Of a DNA stretch of 64,000 bases, positions 48,479 through 56,398 are shown in pieces. A program made the position numbers and the translations under genes. Source of the stretch: Pseudomonas sp. GM74 (GTDB lineage: Bacteria > Pseudomonadota > Gammaproteobacteria > Pseudomonadales > Pseudomonadaceae); assembly GCF_000282455.1 (NCBI RefSeq), contig NZ_AKJG01000046.1, positions 93,551-157,550 of the forward strand, in the 5' to 3' direction. Every line of letters starts with the position of its first letter. Positions within the stretch are counted from its first letter, which is position 1. A model generated the notes under the pieces. It made no database searches and had not been told where the DNA came from. It worked only from the letters and a program-made list of their open reading frames with translations.

Positions 48479-50078
48479 TTCGGTTATTGTGGCGCAGTCG
48501 GGGCAGCGATTAAGCTATTTCTTTGTCTTGGTGCTAGGTTTTTTTTATGCTATTTTTTTGCACTACACACTTGGAATGGATGGGCTTTTTGATACTGCTA
48601 ACTACCACTTATTTATAGGTTGGGCCGCTTTAAATTTTTCATCATATGATTATGGGGCGGTAGCCCAGCTTCATACATATTTTAATCCGCTTATAGATAT
48701 GGTGAACTATAAGGCTTTTATGGTTCATCCGTATGTGGGGGCTGCCTTTCATGCTGTTTTGTTTTCCTTAACGATACTTTTTTGCTATTTGCTAGCCGGT
48801 TTTTCGTTTGTGGCGGATAAATATAAACTAAGTACCATTGCAGCTCTTGCTATTGGTGCCACAGGCGCGATGACCGTTTCTTTATTTGGAACATTTACAA
48901 ATGAGCATGTAACGGCTTTATTTGTATTGATCGCTCTTTTTCTTACCGTGAAAAATATTGAGGTAGGGGGCGGCTGGCTTTTTTTTGCCGCAGGAATCTT
49001 TATTGGTTTCGCTGCCGGCTTGAAGCTTACTGCGTTTTCATATGTAATTGGGCTCTTGGTTACAATATTCGTATGCAGCAAGTTTAATCTAAAAATTATT
49101 ATTTTTGCATGTGTGGGCGCCGGGCTTGGTTTTTTACTTGCAGATGGTCTGTTCATGATCTTGCGTTTTGAGTTAGTTGGAAATCCCGTATTTCCATTGG
49201 CAAATGAAATTTTTAAATCGCCATACTTCCCATACGCATGGAGTTCTTATAGTCCTTTTGAACTTAAAAAAATAACTTATTATTTATCGCTTCCATTTAT
49301 TTGGCTGACTGCTGCTGATTTTTCTGAAAACATTAGTGTTCGAGATGGAAGGTTTTTGTTGGCATATATTGGGTTTGCATTAATTGTTGCAGCCACGATT
49401 CGAAAAAGATTTCTCACAAAAAAACAATTTACCATAGTGCTTTTCTTCCTGGTGTCATGGTTTTCGTGGATATTAATTTTTCGGATATACCGATACCTTG
49501 TTGTTCTTGAACTGCTGTCTGGAGTGGTTTTTTTAATTGGGGTTTCAGTTTTTTTTGGACAAAAGAACTTATATCCAAAACTATTTTCGATACTGGCAGC
49601 TTCGTGGTTGCTATATTGCGTTACTGTGTACCCAGGTTGGAATAGGCGAGCATGGCAAGATGATTTTTGCAAGAGCGACTTAATCGATGTAATTGGTGAG
49701 GATAGCGTAGATATTGTTTTCTATGCGGATTTACGACTTTCTTATCTTTCTCCACAATTGAAGTCTTCAAATATTCGTTTCGCGAGTTTGTGGTCTCAAC
49801 CATGGTATGACTCCAGACCAGGTGCAACCCCGATTGATCCTAAGGGAGTTGAAATATCGGATAAATCAAAGGTGTATTTTTTACAGTATTCTAAAGTAGA
49901 TCCTCGATCTAAAAGCAGCTATCTAAATAGTTTGTTTGGAACTGATACCTACAGCTGTAAAGAGATTCATACTAATATGTCATCTAATCCTTATCTTTGC
50001 TCTTTTAAAAAATTATCCGATGTAAAACTATCAACAGTTTTCGTTGGCGAAAGCTATCGTGCTGAAACGGGACGTTGA
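48468..50078 (+). CDS. GT-C-like polytopic glycosyltransferase, copy A, truncated at its C-terminus
   Basis: A 536-residue membrane protein with about ten helices. The first loop after helix 1 has FDTANYHLFIGWAAL, an acidic D..NYH motif like the catalytic loop of GT-C enzymes that use polyprenyl-phosphate sugars in the periplasm. Compared with copy B it stops after VFVGESYR, because the duplication joins it to GT2 sequence and adds only AETGR; about 120 residues of the C-terminal domain are lost. It may be inactive or have changed specificity. GC is far lower than the phage body. Confidence 0.8.
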   Translation: MKTDSVIVAQSGQRLSYFFVLVLGFFYAIFLHYTLGMDGLFDTANYHLFIGWAALNFSSYDYGAVAQLHTYFNPLIDMVNYKAFMVHPYVGAAFHAVLFSLTILFCYLLAGFSFVADKYKLSTIAALAIGATGAMTVSLFGTFTNEHVTALFVLIALFLTVKNIEVGGGWLFFAAGIFIGFAAGLKLTAFSYVIGLLVTIFVCSKFNLKIIIFACVGAGLGFLLADGLFMILRFELVGNPVFPLANEIFKSPYFPYAWSSYSPFELKKITYYLSLPFIWLTAADFSENISVRDGRFLLAYIGFALIVAATIRKRFLTKKQFTIVLFFLVSWFSWILIFRIYRYLVVLELLSGVVFLIGVSVFFGQKNLYPKLFSILAASWLLYCVTVYPGWNRRAWQDDFCKSDLIDVIGEDSVDIVFYADLRLSYLSPQLKSSNIRFASLWSQPWYDSRPGATPIDPKGVEISDKSKVYFLQYSKVDPRSKSSYLNSLFGTDTYSCKEIHTNMSSNPYLCSFKKLSDVKLSTVFVGESYRAETGR

Positions 50079-50469
50079 TTTTGTGCAGGCCTCGCGCTTC
50101 AGGGCGGGAGGCGTGGCCGAGCCCCCCCCTAAATCGCGAGACTTCGCGATTCGTTTTATCCATGCGCCAATGTTGAGCTTCTCGTCTGGTTTTAAATGGA
50201 CGGATACCACACAGGGTTTTCCCGCCTATAGCCGTAAACTCCTGCTGGATCAAAAATTTTTACTGTCTCGTGATTTATTTATGACTTACGAACTACTGGC
50301 TTATCTTTCCTATCGTGCGCCGAAGCTGGGCTATCACTGTATAGAGTTGGCGACAGTTCGACGTTACCCAAAAGATGAAGTGTCGACCAAGATAAGTAGT
50401 GTGAAGGGTGATTTTCAAGTTTTTACCATTTTATTGAAAACATGTTTTGGATTTTATAATGCAAATTGA
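50071..50469 (+). pseudogene. duplicated 3' fragment of the GT2 gene
   Basis: This frame matches the last ~133 residues of the GT2 at 47654-48478 (VDFVQASRF, KSRDFAIRFIHAPMLS, FKWTDTTQGF, LATVRRYPK) with substitutions. The nucleotide-sugar-binding N-terminal half is missing. No credible start remains. A C8 run (50122-50129) replaces a mixed sequence seen in the parent copy. It is almost certainly not a functional transferase, but it retains the start region of the next gene by overlap. Confidence 0.85.
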
Positions 50470-52426
50470 TTCAGTTTTTGTAACGCGGTCGGGGCGGCGA
50501 TTAAGCTATTTCTTTGTCTTGGTGCTGGGTTTTTTTTACGCTATTTTTTTGCACTACATACTTGGGATGGATGGGTTTTTCGATACTGATAACTATCACT
50601 TGTTTATAGGTTGGGCTGCTTTAAATTTTTCATCATATGATTATGGGGCGGTAGCCCAGTTTCATACATATTTAAATCCACTTATAGATATGGTGAACTA
50701 TAAGGCTTTTATGGTGCATCCGTATGTGGGTGCTACCTTTCATGCTGTAGTGTTTTCTCTAGTGATACTTTTTTGCTATTTGCTAGCCAGCTTTTCGTTT
50801 GTGGCGGATAAATATAAACTAAGTACGGTTGCGGCTGTTGCTATTGGTGCCACAGGCGCGATGAGCGTTTCTTTATTTGGAACATTTACAAACGAGCATG
50901 TAACAGCTTTATTTGTATTGGTCGCTCTTTTTCTTGTCGTGAAAAATATTGAGGTAGGGGGCGGCAGGTTTTTTTTTGCTGCAGGAATTTTTATTGGTTT
51001 CGCTGCCGGCTTGAAGCTTACCGCGTTTTCATATGTGATTGGACTCTTGGTGACAATATTCGTATGCAGCAAGTTTAATATAAAACTTATATTTTTTGCA
51101 TGTTTAGGCTCTGGGTTTGGTTTTTTACTTGCAGATGGCCTGTTTATGATCTTACGTTTTGAGTCGGTTGGAAACCCCATATTTCCAATGGCGAACAATA
51201 TTTTTAGATCGCCATACTACCCAAGCGCATGGAAGTCTTATGGTTCTTTCGAGCTTGAAAACATCACTTATTATTTATCGCTTCCGTTTGTTTGGTTGAC
51301 TGCTGCTGACTTTTCTGAAGCCAAACAACTTCGAGATGGAAGGTTTTTGTTGGCGTATATTGGTATTGCATTAATTGTTGCTGCCTCGCTTCGAAAGAGA
51401 TTTCTCACAAAAAAACAATTTACCATCGTGTTTTTTTTCTTGGTGTCATGGTTTTCGTGGATTTTGATTTTTCGGATATACCGATATCTTGTTGTTCTTG
51501 AGTTGCTGTCTGGAGTGATTTTTTTAATTGGGGTTTCAGTTTTTTTTGGACAAAAATTTTTTTCTCCAAAACTATTATCGATAATGGCCGCGTCATGGTT
51601 TTTGTATTGCGTCACTGTGTACCCAAATTGGGGTAGGCGAGTATGGCAAGATGAATTTTGCAAGAGCGACTTAATCGATGTAATTGGTGGAGATAGTGTA
51701 GATGTTGTTTTCTATGCTGATGCTGGGCTTTCTTATCTTTCTCCGCAATTGAAGTCGTCAGATATTCGTTTCGCGAGTTTGCCTTCTCAGCCATGGTATG
51801 AATCCAGGCGGGATGTAATCCCGATTGATCCTAAGGGAGTAGAAATATCGGATAAATCAAAAGTGTATTTTTTACAGTTTTCTAAAGTGGATCCTCGATC
51901 TAAAAGTAACTATCTAAATAGATTGTTTGGAGGTGATATCTACAGCTGCAAAGAGGTACATACTAATATGCAGCTCAATCCTTATCTTTGCTCTTTTAAA
52001 AAATTATCCGATATAAAACTATCAACGGTTTTTGTTGGCGAAAGCTATCGTTATGATACTGATAAAATTTTGCTTTCAAGTGGATGGTCAAGAAAGGAGG
52101 AAGGGCACGTATGGACCGAAGGGTATAGATCAAGTGTTCTTTTTAAAATAGACAGTATCCCTGAAGGCTGCAACCCATTTGTTAAAATTAGCGGAGTGGC
52201 TTTAGGTGGGCAACTGCTTTCAGCCTATATAAATGGGGTCGAGGCAAATAAAGAGAAGCTGAGCGGTAAATTTGAAAGTGTAATTAATATTGGTAGAATA
52301 ATTGCTAGCGATAAAAATACTATCAGATTGGATCTTGATCTACCAAACGCAACTGCCGCCAATAGTAGCGATCCCAGAGTGCTGGCAATTGCTTTGAGTT
52401 CTTTGAGTTTTGGTTGCAGTCGCTAG
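50459..52426 (+). CDS. GT-C-like polytopic glycosyltransferase, copy B, full length
   Basis: A 655-residue paralogue of copy A with the same N-terminal loop (FDTDNYHLFIGWAAL), about ten to eleven helices, and a periplasmic part. It continues past VFVGESYR into a further ~125-residue beta-rich domain (WSRKEEGHVWTEGYRSSVLFKID, VKISGVALGGQLLSAYINGVEANKEKL) that resembles a jelly-roll/CBM-like end. It is the last gene of the cassette. The likely role is attachment of the modified sugar to O-antigen or another surface glycan, giving lysogenic conversion and superinfection exclusion (inference). Confidence 0.82.
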   Translation: MQIDSVFVTRSGRRLSYFFVLVLGFFYAIFLHYILGMDGFFDTDNYHLFIGWAALNFSSYDYGAVAQFHTYLNPLIDMVNYKAFMVHPYVGATFHAVVFSLVILFCYLLASFSFVADKYKLSTVAAVAIGATGAMSVSLFGTFTNEHVTALFVLVALFLVVKNIEVGGGRFFFAAGIFIGFAAGLKLTAFSYVIGLLVTIFVCSKFNIKLIFFACLGSGFGFLLADGLFMILRFESVGNPIFPMANNIFRSPYYPSAWKSYGSFELENITYYLSLPFVWLTAADFSEAKQLRDGRFLLAYIGIALIVAASLRKRFLTKKQFTIVFFFLVSWFSWILIFRIYRYLVVLELLSGVIFLIGVSVFFGQKFFSPKLLSIMAASWFLYCVTVYPNWGRRVWQDEFCKSDLIDVIGGDSVDVVFYADAGLSYLSPQLKSSDIRFASLPSQPWYESRRDVIPIDPKGVEISDKSKVYFLQFSKVDPRSKSNYLNRLFGGDIYSCKEVHTNMQLNPYLCSFKKLSDIKLSTVFVGESYRYDTDKILLSSGWSRKEEGHVWTEGYRSSVLFKIDSIPEGCNPFVKISGVALGGQLLSAYINGVEANKEKLSGKFESVINIGRIIASDKNTIRLDLDLPNATAANSSDPRVLAIALSSLSFGCSR

Positions 52427-52746
52427 TGTCCAAAGTTATGTGAATACTCACTCGCGTTTTACGGCAACAGCTTTGCGCTCTCGCGGGAATCTGTAGCAGG
52501 TTTTCAATTATGAGCGACATGAAATGCGACAGTGTAGGATTGAGACGGAAGAGGTTTGAATCCTATACGCTCGGGTACGTTCTTATGGCAAGGATCTGGA
52601 TCTGGACCTGAAGCGAGTCACGTTGGCGATTTTATGTCCGCCACGAATGACCGTTTCTGGTCGATAGCAGCGATCAAAAGACTTTATATTTCCCATCATT
52701 GGGCTTGCCTGAAGCGACCATGAAGTCGTTTCGAGTTGGTTGAAAC
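52427..52746. other. intergenic region after the cargo, nothing recognised
   Basis: 320 bp without a credible ORF. No strong hairpin with a T-run was seen directly after the cargo, so the end of its transcript is unclear. Confidence 0.5.
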
Positions 52747-52962
52747 CTAGCGGAGATCCATGCCCTTAAGCCGAGCCAGGCCCTGTTTGATATGGCCTGC
52801 ATTTTCGCCAATCGCCTCCAGAGCACCTCGAACATTACCACCGACCTCTGCGGAGCCCCTATGCTCCACCCACAGCGTAAGCTCCATTACGGCGGCCTCC
52901 AGCGCCAGCTGGTTGTGGTAAATCCTTTCCAATACATCCGGCAGCGAATAATCACCTGACAT
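52747..52962 (-). CDS. small phage-end protein of unknown function
   Basis: A 71-residue soluble protein (DYSLPDVLERIYHNQLALEAAVMELTLWVEHRG, then GNVRGALEAIGENAGHIKQGLARLKG), mostly helical. Similar small proteins occur near the right end of Pseudomonas prophages. No DNA-binding motif is evident, though a directionality factor cannot be excluded given its closeness to attR. It is transcribed against the cargo. Confidence 0.65.
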   Translation of the reverse strand: MSGDYSLPDVLERIYHNQLALEAAVMELTLWVEHRGSAEVGGNVRGALEAIGENAGHIKQGLARLKGMDLR

Positions 52963-53195
52963 GGACCGACTCCATCCGAGAATGCCTCAAGCATAGCAGC
53001 GACAGTGCCCGCAACAGGAACTACAAAGTGGTCGTCTAAATTTTGCTACGGAGACGGCAGGATGGTTGTCGGATTAAATTTGGTCGGAGTAGGTGCGGAC
53101 CACTAGCATCAAATGGCGAACACGCATGAAAGCGTGCAAGGGGGCGAGGAGATTTTCTTGTTAGAGCGGAAGTTTACAGCGGGTGAGGGGGTGGT

Positions 53196-53215
53196 ACTGG
53201 TACAAAACTGGTACG
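53196..53215. repeat. right-end copies of the ACTGGTAC arm motif
   Basis: ACTGGTACAA (53196-53205) and ACTGGTACG (53207-53215) are tandem, 11 bases apart, 50 bases inside attR. They match the inverted repeat at the integrase start, which is the expected layout of arm-type sites. Confidence 0.6.
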
Positions 53216-53257
53216 AGTGAAAAGGCTATTGGCTGTAGGCCTTGTAAGTAGCGGAGG

Positions 53258-53341
53258 TTAGCGCTGGTCGGTCCAATCCATCATCGGCGCGACGGAGAAA
53301 CGGCGGGAGAGCGGGGCGGGTGTGGCGGTGGTTACGGACAT
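53258..53341 (-). pseudogene. dusA: displaced original 5' end of dusA
   Basis: A 27-codon frame MSVTTATPAPLSRRFSVAP followed by MMDWTDQR and a stop. RFSVAPMMDWTD is identical to the DusA protein encoded at the left end, so this is the original N-terminus cut off by the prophage. The native dusA promoter should lie just to its right. Confidence 0.9.
53266..53284. other. attR core
   Basis: An exact copy of the 19-mer at attL, within the stranded dusA codons for MMDWTD. Confidence 0.9.
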
Positions 53342-53729
53342 GGGGGATCTGGAATCGGTGAGGCTGGGAGGAGGGGGAGTTTATCAGGAATGGGATGGTG
53401 GGGTTTCGGTGATCTTGTAATGTTGCTCGGGGTATTTGAGATGTAACGGCACACAGAGATGTGGTTGGTTCGGTTTTAGTGAATAAATCTTTCCGCGTTC
53501 TCCGGTGGAAATCATTCGACATCAGTGTCTGGCTGGAGGTAAAACGTTACATTAGATGACAAATAGCCACTCGGTCTAGCAGTGGTTGTGTTTAAGAAAG
53601 CATCAAATTAGCTCCGTTGGTTTGTTGGGTGAAGTATTGTTGGAAACTTTATGTGTTTTGCGGGGCGTCGTAGGTGTTAAGAGTCCGGTTTGTATTGATG
53701 CTAGATAACAAAAAATATAAGGAGTTGGT
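53342..53729. other. original dusA promoter region / right flank spacer
   Basis: 388 bp between the displaced dusA start and the next host gene. No ORF is credible. It should contain the old leftward dusA promoter and the rightward promoter of the coiled-coil gene (AAGGAG at 53718 is its ribosome site). Confidence 0.5.
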
Positions 53730-55235
53730 ATGGGGTTTTTAGACAAGGGCGTAGATCCGGCTGATTTTGAAAGGTTTAAATCTGAGGTGAATTCTCAGCT
53801 TAAAGCGCTGACAAGTGAAATAAGGTTGAAGGTCACAGATTCTGAAGCGGCCGCTCGCGCCTCTGCTGATAATGCATCAGATATTGAGGAAAAAATCAAA
53901 AGTACAAAAGTCGGCGTTGATAACGCTATAAAAGAGCTTCTGGAGTATAGCGAGGCTGTAAAGGAAGAGGTGGCCGGCGTTAAGTCTCTCGTCGAGGTGG
54001 CCAAGACCTCGGTCAATGAAATCAAAAGTCTTGCTACCAAAAATGAAAGCATTTGCGCTAAGGCAGTTGAGTTAACTGACTCAATCTCTTCTGCTAGCAC
54101 GGTTATGAGTAGTGAACTTTCTGTAATTAAGGCCGCATTACTAGAAGCTCAGAAATTACCTGACCAAGTTGTCACAGTAACGAAGCTGTTGGATAGTTCT
54201 GCGGTGGTTGCTCAGGATATTGAAGCCCTCCTCACCCATTCGATGAAGAAAAAGTCTGAAATTGACGAACTGCACAAATCCATTCTTGGGACTGAGGTGA
54301 AAGGTGCTGATGGGTCAGTTGAACGCGTTGATGGGTTGGTTGACTCTTTAAATCGTGCATATGGTTCCGTGGAAGCAAAAGTGACGGCGCTAGAGAGTGA
54401 GGTTGACGGTGCGGTTAAGGGGGTGATTGAGAAATATGAAGCTGATCTGTCTCAGGATAGGGAGCGGTTTGAAAGTCTTATTTCAGAATCGAAAGAGCGG
54501 TACTCAGCTATTGATGATGAGATAACGGGGTTGTTGCCCGGCGCAATGGCGGCTGGATTAAGTGCTGCATATGAAAAGAAAAAAGATGATGAAGTGGTAT
54601 CGTCGGAGAAGTATGAGTTAAGTTTTAAGGTTGCAATTGCTTTAATGGTCGCTGTTTCTTTGATACCGTTTGGGGTTGATGTGTTTCTTCTTGGGTGGAA
54701 AGGGGCTGACTTAGTTCAGGTGATTAAAGACACTCCTAGTTTGATAGTGTCGATTTTGCCTCTTTATTTTCCCGTGCTTTGGTTCGCGTATTCGTCAAAT
54801 AAAAAACTTAATTTGTCTAAGCGTTTGATTGAAGAGTATACGCATAAGGCAGTTCTGGGGAAAACGTTTTCTGGTTTGTCTAATCAGATAGAGTCTCTAC
54901 CTCGAGAGAGTGTTGTTAGAGATGAGTTGAGAACCCGCTTGTTGTTTAATTTGTTACAGGTTAGCTCGGAAAATCCAGGTAAGCTGATTACCGATTATAA
55001 TAAGTCAGACCATCCATTGATGGATGCTTTGGAGAATAGTGCGAAATTATCTGATTCAGTAGAAACGCTGTCAAAACTTCCTGGATTTTCAATGCTTGCG
55101 AAAAAGCTAGCTACGAGAACTGATGAATTATTGAGTGCTCAAGCCGAGAAAGTCGAAAACGGTCTCGCGACTCAGGAGGTAATGGAAAAGCCTGTCGTTA
55201 AGGATGCTAGCGCTACCACAGCCAGTGTTGCCTAA
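53730..55235 (+). CDS. coiled-coil protein with two membrane helices, function unknown
   Basis: I do not recognise this 501-residue protein. Residues ~1-285 are long alpha-helical coiled coil with few prolines (EEKIKSTKVGVDNAIKELLEYSEAVKEEV and similar). Two hydrophobic helices follow (about residues 305-325, VAIALMVAVSLIPFGVDVFLL, and 337-352, SLIVSILPLYFPVLWFAY), then a soluble helical C-terminal region of about 145 residues. The topology fits a membrane hairpin with both large domains on one side. GC is lower than the surrounding host genes, suggesting an accessory gene. It is monocistronic with a terminator at 55337. Confidence 0.75.
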   Translation: MGFLDKGVDPADFERFKSEVNSQLKALTSEIRLKVTDSEAAARASADNASDIEEKIKSTKVGVDNAIKELLEYSEAVKEEVAGVKSLVEVAKTSVNEIKSLATKNESICAKAVELTDSISSASTVMSSELSVIKAALLEAQKLPDQVVTVTKLLDSSAVVAQDIEALLTHSMKKKSEIDELHKSILGTEVKGADGSVERVDGLVDSLNRAYGSVEAKVTALESEVDGAVKGVIEKYEADLSQDRERFESLISESKERYSAIDDEITGLLPGAMAAGLSAAYEKKKDDEVVSSEKYELSFKVAIALMVAVSLIPFGVDVFLLGWKGADLVQVIKDTPSLIVSILPLYFPVLWFAYSSNKKLNLSKRLIEEYTHKAVLGKTFSGLSNQIESLPRESVVRDELRTRLLFNLLQVSSENPGKLITDYNKSDHPLMDALENSAKLSDSVETLSKLPGFSMLAKKLATRTDELLSAQAEKVENGLATQEVMEKPVVKDASATTASVA

Positions 55236-55336
55236 TTACTGGTGGGACGCCTAAATTTTGGTAGTCTCATTTCACGGTGATACCAATCGAATAGAAATAG
55301 GAGATTATGCAAATACAAGACCTTGTAAAGTGAGTC

Positions 55337-55370
55337 GAGGGGGGCGTCTAAGCTGGACGCCCCTCTTTTT
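55337..55370 (+). terminator. terminator after the coiled-coil gene
   Basis: GAGGGGGGCGTC pairs with GACGCCCCTC (two-base bulge) around a seven-base loop, followed by TTTTT. Confidence 0.85.
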
Positions 55371-55372
55371 CA

Positions 55373-55642
55373 TCAGGACGCCTCAGCATCCATCCGCCGC
55401 GCAATCACATCCAACACATCACAACCATCGCGCAACGGCACGCAGCACAACAACGCAAAGTCGCTGAGAACCACCGTATCGCTGGTGATGTCACCACGCA
55501 TCGCCAGATTTTCAAGAATCTGCGTTACCGCTCGAATTCTGTAACTGGCCGTGCTGAGCAGTGAATGCAGAGGTTGTGTGGTGTTGACGAACAGCGAGGG
55601 CAGGTCATCGGCATTGCTGGTTAAAGCCATGTACTCATTCAT
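55373..55642 (-). CDS. small Pseudomonas protein, DUF3077/DUF6124-like
   Basis: An 89-residue protein whose body (LFVNTTQPLHSLLSTASYRIRAVTQILENLAM..VVLSDFALLCCVPLRDGCDVLDVIARRM) resembles the short helical DUF3077/DUF6124 proteins that are multiplied in P. fluorescens genomes. The match is by pattern and memory, so it is tentative. GAAGC precedes the ATG at 55642, and a long hairpin-rich leader lies upstream. Confidence 0.55.
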   Translation of the reverse strand: MNEYMALTSNADDLPSLFVNTTQPLHSLLSTASYRIRAVTQILENLAMRGDITSDTVVLSDFALLCCVPLRDGCDVLDVIARRMDAEAS

Positions 55643-56032
55643 AAGTGAAGCTCCATTAGTTTATGAGAGCTATCACTCAATCGTCGCCAAACGAGAGGGT
55701 GGTAGCCGTACGCGGGTTGGCGAACCGGGCAATGGAGAAACCGGCAGACCCTGGGGTCTCCCGCGCACAGCCACCATAAAACAGGCAGCCAGGTGCGTTC
55801 CGAAGCGCTCCGAAATGGTCGAAGGCTTCGGTTCAATTGCAATCGAGTCGCCAAACCCGACACGCCGTGAGGGCGTGGGCCGGACTATAGGACTCGTGGC
55901 AAAGGTGCAGCAATGGCGGAGTGTACGGACAATTCCTGATGTCGTGTAGGACGCTGCTCTTTTTGAACACTGGCACCGATTTTTAAGACATCGCAATTCC
56001 TGAACCAACGCTGACTTGCCGAAAAGTTTCAT
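55643..56032 (-). promoter_or_regulatory. long structured leader upstream of the DUF3077-like gene
   Basis: About 390 bp with several perfect small hairpins: AGACC-CTGG-GGTCT (55746-55759), CACGCC-GTGAG-GGCGTG (55861-55877) and GGTTGGCGAACC near 55720. A 119-codon frame on the minus strand covers it, but its sequence (Arg/Pro/Ser-rich, PQGLPVSPLPGSPTRVRLPP) looks like a recurrent non-coding Pseudomonas segment rather than a protein. Confidence 0.4.
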
Positions 56033-56111
56033 GATGTTTCGTTGAGGTGAGACATAGGATGACCTCCAAAGGTCATGTCCCCCCGCGTCTCAACCTGCAG
56101 GTATCAAAAAA

Positions 56112-56330
56112 ATGATCGCAAACCTCGTCAAAGTCTCGCTGATTGCCGGTGCTTTGTTGTTGAGCGCCTGTTCGGGTGTGAGCACCCACAGCGATTATTC
56201 GGCCAACTCCGTGCAACCTGCCGGCTTCGGCCCGGGGCCTACCAGCAACCCCGACAAGATGAATTTCCACGGCAGCGCACTGGGCAACAGCTTCGGCGAA
56301 TACGGTTCAGGTTTGCTGCACGACAATTGA
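56112..56330 (+). CDS. small lipoprotein
   Basis: A 72-residue protein with a lipoprotein signal, VSLIAGALLLSAC (Cys20 as acylation site). A short polar mature part follows (SGVSTHSDYSANSVQPAGFGPGPTSNPD, then GSALGNSFGEYGSG). Function is unknown; it is probably outer-membrane anchored. It is closed by the bidirectional terminator at 56350. Confidence 0.8.
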   Translation: MIANLVKVSLIAGALLLSACSGVSTHSDYSANSVQPAGFGPGPTSNPDKMNFHGSALGNSFGEYGSGLLHDN

Positions 56331-56349
56331 TGCGTGGTCCGCAATGAAG

Positions 56350-56379
56350 AAGGGCGCCCCTTTGGATGCGCCCTTTTTT
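56350..56379. terminator. bidirectional terminator
   Basis: AAGGGCGC, ten-base loop, GCGCCCTT and TTTT; a complementary A-run on the other side lets it serve both the lipoprotein gene and the convergent pheC-like gene. Confidence 0.85.
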
Positions 56380-56398
56380 GTGCGAAAAAAACGATCCG

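Larger units (their letters stand above)
48070..52051. repeat. 1991-bp tandem duplication inside the glycosylation cargo
   Basis: Copy A (48070-50060) and copy B (50061-52051) are in direct tandem with a period of exactly 1991 bases throughout, judged from matched anchors at the two edges (GCTGAAAC at 48070/50061; GAAAGCTATCGT ending 50060/52051). Each copy has the 3' half of the GT2 gene and most of the GT-C gene. Scattered substitutions show that the event is not very recent. Confidence 0.9.
7015..53284. mobile_element. complete-looking dusA-integrated prophage, lambda-type head and P2-type tail
   Basis: The element spans the 19-bp core at 7015-7033 to its copy at 53266-53284. It contains an integrase at one end, a repressor/Cro switch, replication, packaging, head, contractile tail and lysis genes in a canonical order, and a surface-glycan cargo before the right end. 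All structural genes read through without visible stops. dusA is a known preferred site of a family of tyrosine integrases. The virion would be a myovirus. Confidence 0.93.

Noticed and set aside
50071..50469. Functional second GT2
   Set aside because: The nucleotide-sugar-binding half is missing and no ATG with ribosome site exists; it is a duplication remnant.
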